Made by a program: the position numbers and the translations under genes
Shown here: positions 57,401 through 64,000 of the stretch, one piece after another
Layout of the letters: each line of letters begins with the position of its first letter
Numbering within the stretch: position 1 is the first letter of the stretch
Notes under the pieces: generated by a model
Told to the model about the DNA's origin: nothing
The model's database searches: none
The model's input: only the letters and a program-made list of their open reading frames with translations
NCBI GenBank assembly: GCA_025765615.1
Contig: JAIVFJ010000008.1
Span: 186,001-250,000, forward strand
Direction: 5' to 3'
DNA: 64,000 nucleotides
From: Zopfochytrium polystomum
Taxonomy: Eukaryota > Chytridiomycota > Chytridiomycetes > Chytridiales > Chytridiaceae

Positions 57401-59116
57401 TATGTAGTTGGGCTCCGAGAAACAGAGGCGTGAAAATATCCCGTTGAATTGGATCGTGTGCGATTCCACTCAACATCGTGAAACGCTCCAACTCCGTCAT
57501 ACCAAATTCTTCCTTCATCCATGGATAGAAGTGGGTGAGCGAAAAGTGCCGGCCTCGAACACCTGGTGGTTGAATAATAAATCAAGTTTGATAGGAGAAA
57601 TTTGCACCGAATAACGTACCTTTGGGGATGCCGGTACTACCGCTGGTGAAACTCAGAGTTCCGATGCTATCAGGACCCAGAACTATTCCCGTGTTTTTCC
57701 CTGAGAGGGACTGTTCTGGCTCCAAAACGTCCCGAGCGGCCAAAAGTCCGCCGTGTAAGGTCCCATTCTCCAATATTTCCAAGGCCGGGACTTCGCAAGC
57801 AATCGTCAACTCCTCTCGTATGTACTTGCGCACTTCGTCGTTGATCTCCCCAGCCTTTTTTAGAACAACCAGGCCGCGGGGCTGAGCAACGGAAAGATAG
57901 ACGACTTGCCGGGCTGGCGGATATGCAGGATCTGTGGACTTATCAGAACTTATGGTTGACAGGCTTTAAATAGCTTACCAATGACACTGAACGTTGCGCC
58001 GGACTTAAGCACGCCCATCACTGCTACAACGAGGTCAACACCTCTGTAAGAATACAGAACGACTACGTCCTCCCGTTGAATCCCGTTGCGAATAAGATGA
58101 TGGGCCAGCACATTGGACGCCTCATGTATCTGCTGGTACGTGAAAGTTCTTGGAACACCCGTGTCCGGGGCATTCTCGACCACGCAAACGCGTTCGGGGT
58201 GCGCGGCCGCATTCCTTGCGAAAATATCCGTGATAGCGCCTTCAAATCCATCCCAGTGCAAATCGGCTGACACATCGGGAAGTCTGCTGCGGGAGGACTG
58301 CGTCACTGTCGAGATAAGACCGATGGGAATTGCAGGTTCGGCGGCAGCGGCGACGAGTACGGCCTCAAGCTGGTCCAGCATATCAGTAATGCGTGACTCT
58401 GCGAATAGTACAGTGTTGTATAAAACTGTAACGTCAATCGGAAGGATTCTCCGAAGGGTTGCTGCCTGCGAAATTAAGATCGTAATATCGCACGACGAAG
58501 ATGTAGTTGTTGCGGACAAAGTGGCTGGTGTAGTATCGGTCATGTCGAAGAAGCGAACTTTAAATAAAGATGGGGTAATGTGCTCTTCGGATTCTGGTGT
58601 AGGTGGGAAAAGAAAGTCCAGCAGTGTTGCGAAGGGGACTTCATTCTCAGCGGCCTCCTGAACTGCACTCAATACACCAGCGACGACCTTCGAGAACGGA
58701 GCTTCATCTGTCACATTCAGACGCAGCACAAGAGGATTGGTTGAGGAGGAGCTGGAGCCGACACATATGTCATCTTCCCCGGTGTACTTGTGAAGCAAGA
58801 CTGAAAAGGCAGCGAGCAAAACATCAAAAGGTGAAGCGGAGGATGAGGTCGACGAGGCTGAGCCGGTCGGTGACGAAGCGCTCGCCAGAAGCTGGAGAAT
58901 AGCGAGGGAGGACTTGTCGGACAAGGATCGTTTCAGCTCGGCCTCAACGGTTGTGGCGGGGATGGGCCGAGGGTAGTCGGTCGGTAGGATCAAATCGGTC
59001 AAGTTTGAAAGACGCTTGCGAGCACTCTCGAGGCGTTCAGTGAGGACCGTGGGGTCGACCGAGGGAATGGCGGCAGAGGCCACGGACAAGGCAGTGGTAG
59101 TTGAGGACGGCGCCAT
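54483..59116 (-). CDS. LYS2: L-2-aminoadipate reductase (alpha-aminoadipate pathway of lysine synthesis)
   Basis: Reduces 2-aminoadipate to its semialdehyde after adenylation and thioesterification. Start at 59116. The N-terminal condensation-like domain opens [18 protein letters not shown] and contains [20 protein letters not shown]. The adenylation domain has [72 protein letters not shown] and [13 protein letters not shown]. The carrier site is [15 protein letters not shown] (phosphopantetheine serine). The reductase domain has [20 protein letters not shown] and [11 protein letters not shown]. The C-terminus is [16 protein letters not shown]. All domains are in Lys2 order. About seven short introns (for example 57972-57928, 57600-57519, 56498-56475). 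The protein needs a phosphopantetheinyl transferase (Lys5) encoded elsewhere. Confidence 0.96.
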
Positions 59117-59868
59117 CTTGTGTTGCGCTGATGCCTTTTCCCGTACGAGTGTGATCTTGGATAGAAAACGCGAAAAGACTCTTCGCCAATTGTCTTTCTT
59201 TTTATTCTTTGATTGGGAAAGAAAGAGATAATAATGAATAATGACTGGGGAGCGAGATGAGATCAGATCCTCCCCAAAAATAAAAAAAAATAAATAAATA
59301 AAAACAGAGAGGGAGAGAGCAAGGCAGAGAACGACAGAGAGAACCGAGAGAGACAGAGATGGATAGAGAGAGAGAGAGAGAAAGAGAGTGAGTGAGACAG
59401 GGAAAGAGAGAGAGAGAGAGAGAGACAGAGAGAGAGAGAGAAGGCGGCCGAAGCCGAAGCCATTATACCCTACACTTCATAGCACTTTTCGTGAGCGAAG
59501 ATTGCTTGGACCATTAAGCAATGAGACTGAAGAGGGACCTCTTTCAAAGCGCATGATGCACGAAGCCGATCGAGGTTGTTGCACTGGGGCGACGATGATG
59601 ATATCTTCGGGTGTACGACGTCGGGCCTTTGAGTACGGGGTCCATGTTCAATGCCTCGTTGGGGCTTGCTTGAGCCCTTTCAATCAAATGAAGGACCTAT
59701 TTCAAAGAGCATGAATGGGCTGCACGAAGACGCTCGATCACGCGCTGTGCAAGGTTGTTGCACCGGATTCCGTATTGGGCGCCATCGTCGGACGACGGCG
59801 TACGGGCCTTCGCGTACGTGGCCCATATACTGGGTTCAATTTGCCGCTTTTGGCTACGTAAGCCACAT
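59117..59868. promoter_or_regulatory. Divergent LYS2/carboxypeptidase spacer with GA-rich tract and tandem duplication
   Basis: 59305-59445 is a polypurine GAGA-rich stretch on the plus strand, about 190 bp upstream of the LYS2 start. It is followed by an imperfect tandem duplication of about 158 bp (59533-59690 against 59691-59850). Both may be promoter material. No gene is supported; Arg-Glu and Ser-Leu frames are shadows of the GA tract. Confidence 0.55.
59533..59850 (+). repeat. Imperfect tandem duplication (unit about 158 bp) upstream of the carboxypeptidase
   Basis: AGGGACCTCTTTCAAAGCGC at 59533 matches AAGGACCTATTTCAAAGAGC at 59691. Both units continue with GCACGAAG, CGATC, GGTTGTTGCAC, a TACG-ACG-CGGGCCTT core and GTTCAAT. 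The second unit ends just before the start codon at 59869. Confidence 0.7.
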
Positions 59869-61648
59869 ATGAGACAAACATGGAGCATTCGGCATCTCGC
59901 TCTCCTCCTCGCACCGATCCACGTCCTTCTTGCCTGGGCGCTGCTCCTCCCCGCCCTACCCTTCTCTGGAGATCGAGTCCTGCGCCTAGTTTTGGCAAAC
60001 GATGATGATGTCGCAGTGCTGGAAGCGGTCTTGAAGGTGGGTGGAGTGTTGCCCGGTGTTCCTCAACAATCCCAAACTCGATCTTTCTTGGCCTGCAGAA
60101 TGTTTCCCTGTCCGTTGATCTCTGGAGCCACGGCTTCGGCGTCGGGACCGTCGATCTCAGAGTCCCTGCCAAATCTTTGGACTTCGTTCAGGAGTCCTTT
60201 GCTTCCATCGCCTACAGCACAGCAATTGACGATGTTGGTCTCCTGCTCGGTGAGTGGCCGGCTGAGCTGGAATCGCGATTGATAAACGCATTTAGAGCGG
60301 GTCTCCCGAACCGATGGACTTGGATCCCACCTTTCCGCCGCCACTGCCGACCCCGAAGCATTCTTTTCCAGCTATCAGTCCCTCGATTCGATAATGCAGT
60401 TTCTTAAAACCTTTTCTGCGGTGAAATCGTTTTCGATCGGCCAGTCCTACCTCGGTGCGGATATACCAGCCGTCCAAATCGGGTCTGGATCCAGGGGATT
60501 TGTGTTGGTGAAACACTTCTGCTTTTGTCAGTTTGTTGAAAGGATTCTCGCTGCAGAATTCAAGCAGGAGCTCATGCACGCGAGTGGATAGCCCCTGCAA
60601 CAGCCACATACTTCGCTTACTGGCTGGCAACTAATTCTTCGGCTTCAGTCCTTCTGAAATAGTTTGTATTTGTATAGAGTGATTCTTCAGCTAAACTCCC
60701 TCACCACGACCAAATAGCTTCACAATCACAATCATACCGGTGCTCAACGTTGATGGCTATGCTTACACTCGAAACTCCACAGGAGACCGTCTCTGGCGTA
60801 AAAACAGACAACCCAACGCAAACACCACAACCTGCCCTGGCACTGACATAAACCGAAACTTCGACGCGCACTGGTCGGAGGCCGGTGCGAGCTCAGACCC
60901 TTGTGCATTGGATTACTTCGGATCCTCAGTTTTTTCAACACCGGAGGCCATTTCCGTGAGAAACCTTGTTAGGTCGCTTGGAAATGTCGTTATGCACATA
61001 GACTTCCACTCCTATAGCCAGCTTTGGATGTTTCCGTTGAGTGTGGAGTTCGAAGCCGTTTCAATTGTTTTTTTAACCGGTCGAATAGAAATGGATACAC
61101 CTGCGCAAGTCGAATAGCGGACTACGACTCGAGTTTACGCGGCTCCGAAATCGCTGTTAGTGCCCTGAAAGCTGTGAATGGCGCAACTTTCACGAACGGA
61201 GACATTTGTAACACCATATATCAGACCTCTGGCTCTGCGGTAGGGTCCGCCGATTTACTAAACACGTCATTTGTTTCCTGCTTGAGTCACCATTGCCTTC
61301 AACTGATCGAGTTACTCGCCATTATCTCAGACGGACTATTTCTACCACTCTCAAAACGTTTTGTTCTCCTATGCGGTCGAACTAAGAGGTAGCCCTACGG
61401 ACTTCTACGGTTTTCTATTACCGGCCGAACAGATTATTCCGTCAGGGAAAGAGGCTCAAGCGGCGCTTTTCGCTTTATCCCAGTACGTAATGGGGGTACT
61501 AGGTGAATCTGCTACGACCAGCAGTGTTCAAACCCGCTCTGCCGGCGTAAGTTTTGGAAGGGAAGAACAAACTCTATCGCTTTTCTTCGTCATCTTTGTG
61601 TTACTTCTTTTTTTCTATGATAACGAAGTACTCTATTTCGCATGTTGA
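59869..61648 (+). CDS. Secreted M14 zinc carboxypeptidase (A/B type)
   Basis: Removes C-terminal residues from peptides. The signal peptide (RHLALLLAPIHVLLAWALLLP) is followed by a propeptide (NVSLSVDLWSHGFGVGTVDL, FVQESFASIAYSTAIDDVGL). The catalytic domain starts FFSSYQSLDSIMQFLKTFSA and IGQSYLGADIPAVQIGSG. VIQAGAHAREWIAPATATYF supplies the HxxE zinc ligands across an intron at about 60509-60565. VLNVDGYAYTRNSTGDRLWR, GTDINRNFDAHW and HIDFHSYSQLWMFPL supply the arginines and third zinc ligand. YSYAVELRG-type sequence (FSYAVELRG) holds the catalytic glutamate. About six introns. The C-terminus ends in a hydrophobic stretch (LFFVIFVLLLFF), which may anchor the enzyme. It stops 55 bp from the convergent TTLL gene. 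Confidence 0.9.
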
Positions 61649-61703
61649 TAAACTGTCGTTTTCGAATATATGCTTCTTAAGGCATTCATTCCCATTATGG
61701 CAT

Positions 61704-63566
61704 TTATTGTGACTGGGAGGATGAACCACCCCCACCAAGCCTCTTTTTGACTCGTGGAGCTTTGGGAATTGGATGGTAACAACCAAGATAGGACGCATAA
61801 TTACTGGTCCGCTCGTGCTTCACAGGGCCATCGTTGTAGACGAGATCGAAGCCGCCGACTCGAGTGCGAGGTTTCTTGTCATTCGCGTGCCTTCGCCGAT
61901 ACGAAAAATGCGCGGTCAGCTATTCGACTGAGACACAGTATCAAGTCACCGTCGCTCCAAATCAATCACGTCGAAGGCATCGTTGAGCATGGCGTGCTTC
62001 AGGTCGTAATCGAACTGGGTCTCAGCAGTGAGGGACGGCGACGCGTTCACTTCCAACAGCCAACTTGAATGGTCGACTCAGAAGAGAGAAAATACATTGT
62101 CGTTTACAAATTTTACGAAATACTCAACGGTTTGAGATGCTCGTCGATGAGAATGTCGTATCCATAGAGCTCGAAACAGTGCTTGTCATTGATCATGACC
62201 TTTTGAACAGCCATCAGACTTCGAACGACCAGGGCCTCCATTTCAGTGAAGAGTTCATTCACTGGGGCCTCTCCGTGCTTCGATATGAGGTATGTTTTTA
62301 GGTTTCGCAGAAGCCACTTGCAGCCCTTATCGCTGTCATAATTAGGTGACTGCTTTTGGATGGCAACATTCGTGGCGTGGATATCTACAAAATGAGGAAC
62401 AGTCTTAGCGAGACTTGTTGTGCGTTTTGGAACTTTACACAGATTGGAAATATCCTTCACGTTCATGGTGAATTGGTGATTTGAAAAGCGACAGAACCCA
62501 TTTCGGTGAATATGTACCACAAGCGGATAGTACGATGTAACAAGAACGTAGCCTCTAATGTCAAACTTCTTTCCTTCTGGGTCGTTAGTAAACCATTGAC
62601 TTAACTTTCTCACTCACCCCCAATCAAATAAGGGTTCTCGATATATCGCTGCACTATGTATGCCTCTGGTGCGTCGACTTCGCCGGACCCGCCCGCACCT
62701 CCCCCACCTCCCCCCCCACCCCCTCCACCCCCTCCACCTTTTACCCTTGGGTCCTTCCTCCATTGACTGATCTGACTCATCTTGTTTATCAGAAAGATTC
62801 CTTTTCCCTGCGCCTTCCCAACAGGTTTCATGATCCAGACGGATCCTGGGTTGCGCTTGAACTCCTCCTGAAACAGTGCGTGCTCTTGAGGAAGGACGTA
62901 CGACGTTGAAATGAATTCGAATTTCTGCGATTCAGGCTTTCCGTACTCTTTCTCCATCGTTTTGATCATCCGCTTCACGTTTTTCACCAACAGGTCTTTT
63001 CGGGTCAGCTGAAAATGGTAGGGTAGGGGGTTAAAATATAACCAAGGCATCCCTTCTCCTTCTTCAAATTCGCCTGCCTCGTAATGATTCCGAAAATGGT
63101 TGATGCGTTGATTTTCCTGGAGGTACATGTGGTCGAACATCTCGTGAACCCAGTGGACGTCCGCCCAATAAAAGTCCCAGTCATTGTCGCTGTGGGAAGA
63201 AGGTGGGGCGAGGGCGGTCAACGGACAATCACGTAAACACACACACGTTGGACACAAACACCCCCCAAAAAGTGTCCAAAAAATTTTACCCGTCGGTCTC
63301 CTTCCACCCCCGGTCGCGCATCACATCAAACACCGTGTTACGGAGGCTCGTTTTGAAGCGAATGATGCCTCCGGACGAGGGCGCACGCGTTCGCACCTGG
63401 AGCGTGGTGGAAATGACGGGGGGAGCTACCGGAAAAGGAGGCGGCGGTGCCGCGTCCGAGGGGCGAAGGGAAGGCGCGGGGCCGCCGGCAGCGGTCGCGG
63501 ATATCGATGCGTTGCTCCGATTACCAGAGGCGTTGGCGTGACTGTTGTTGCCCGTCTCATCCTCAT
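61704..63566 (-). CDS. Tubulin polyglutamylase, TTLL9-like (5' end unresolved)
   Basis: Adds glutamate chains to axonemal tubulin. Exons in order: [20 protein letters not shown] followed by [26 protein letters not shown] followed by [44 protein letters not shown] (ATP-grasp core); [109 protein letters not shown]. Each matches TTLL9 order closely. A run of about 14 glycines (62690-62740) interrupts a loop after QWRKDPRV. The first exon seen begins at an acceptor near 63566 and has no ATG; the true start lies further right, perhaps in 63600-63850. The gene implies a flagellated life stage. Confidence 0.9.
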
Positions 63567-64000
63567 CTGTGAGACATACGGTCGAAATGTTTTAGCTGCT
63601 TCGGTTACCCTACCCCCGCTATCGGCTGTTCCCGCGATTGGCACTCTACCGTTTGCCCCATGCAGCATCCTCAGAACAGCCAAGACCCACCGAGAGAAAA
63701 AAAAATGACAATTTCATCTCTGCTCTTGTTCACCGTTCGTCACTTGATTAAGTCGTAGAGCCTGTGAAGCCCCTACGGAAGGACATTTCCTCACTATCTA
63801 GTCTGGTCATCTTTGAAATGGCAACATTGTAGAGAACGCCAGTGGCGGAAGCTGGACGGCACGACTGCGACTTGCGCCTTAGGCCAGCATAGGAAGTGCC
63901 TGTTCCTCACAACAAAGATAGCGAAGCAAGAAAGGAGATAAAACACTCAGCAATCTCCAGGCTGACGGCGAGCCCAAAAGGCGGTGCGGAATCCTATCAA
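63567..64000. other. Right-edge region, probable 5' exon and promoter of TTLL gene
   Basis: No complete gene. The TTLL9-like gene should have its first exon here or beyond the edge, but no start could be fixed. Frames on the plus strand over 63184-63708 are antisense shadows. Confidence 0.3.

Noticed and set aside
63184..63708. Plus-strand frames at the right edge
   Set aside because: Antisense to the TTLL9-like exon, which has strong motif support.

Overview
The window is nuclear DNA of a zoosporic (flagellated) early-diverging fungus, most likely a chytrid-grade organism. An alpha-aminoadipate reductase (LYS2) with the fungal domain order is near diagnostic of Fungi. A TTLL9-type axonemal tubulin polyglutamylase, a kinesin-13 and an ABCA-type transporter are kept by flagellated early fungi and lost by most Dikarya. 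Genes are dense and carry many short introns of about 40-90 nt with relaxed GT donors. Start codons of divergent neighbours often lie only tens of bases apart. All spliced models here were read by eye from frame continuity and family motifs, so outer coordinates are better supported than individual exon edges.

Layout. 1-5.5 kb: a huge Ser/Thr-rich mucin-like surface protein (minus, running off the left edge). 6.6-7.5 kb: a secretory thioredoxin-fold protein. 7.7-11.1 kb: biotin-protein ligase and ribonuclease T2, head to head. 11.2-13.2 kb: kinesin-13. 13.3-16.1 kb: gene-free, with a strong hairpin, a tRNA-like element and a repeat shared with 49.1 kb. 16.1-22.4 kb: a LisH-CTLH-WD40 protein and the XPG/Rad2 repair nuclease, head to head. 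23.1-27.6 kb: a Barentsz-like RNA-binding protein and a small LigE-like ATP-dependent DNA ligase, head to head. 27.7-30.1 kb: a C1 plus Pex24/dysferlin-domain peroxin and a small unknown protein. 30.8-33.5 kb: a ubiquitin-specific protease. 33.6-36.5 kb: an intronless PPR protein. 36.6-44.2 kb: an AT-hook, Clr2-like chromatin protein and a GDA1/CD39 apyrase, head to head. 44.6-47.9 kb: an ABCA half-transporter. 48-54 kb: accessory DNA with a decayed Ty1/copia element and a broken unknown gene. 54.5-59.1 kb: LYS2. 59.9-61.6 kb: a secreted M14 metallocarboxypeptidase. 61.7-63.6 kb: TTLL9.

The genes are mostly unrelated housekeeping functions, with no operon-like logic; the organising theme is alternating divergent and convergent pairs. 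The most notable observation is an apparent U12-type AT-AC intron in the XPG gene (18855-18935). It splits the codon of the first catalytic aspartate and has a near-consensus 5' site, a matching minor-class branch site and a frame-consistent AC 3' end. No CRISPR array, plasmid, phage or biosynthetic cluster was seen.
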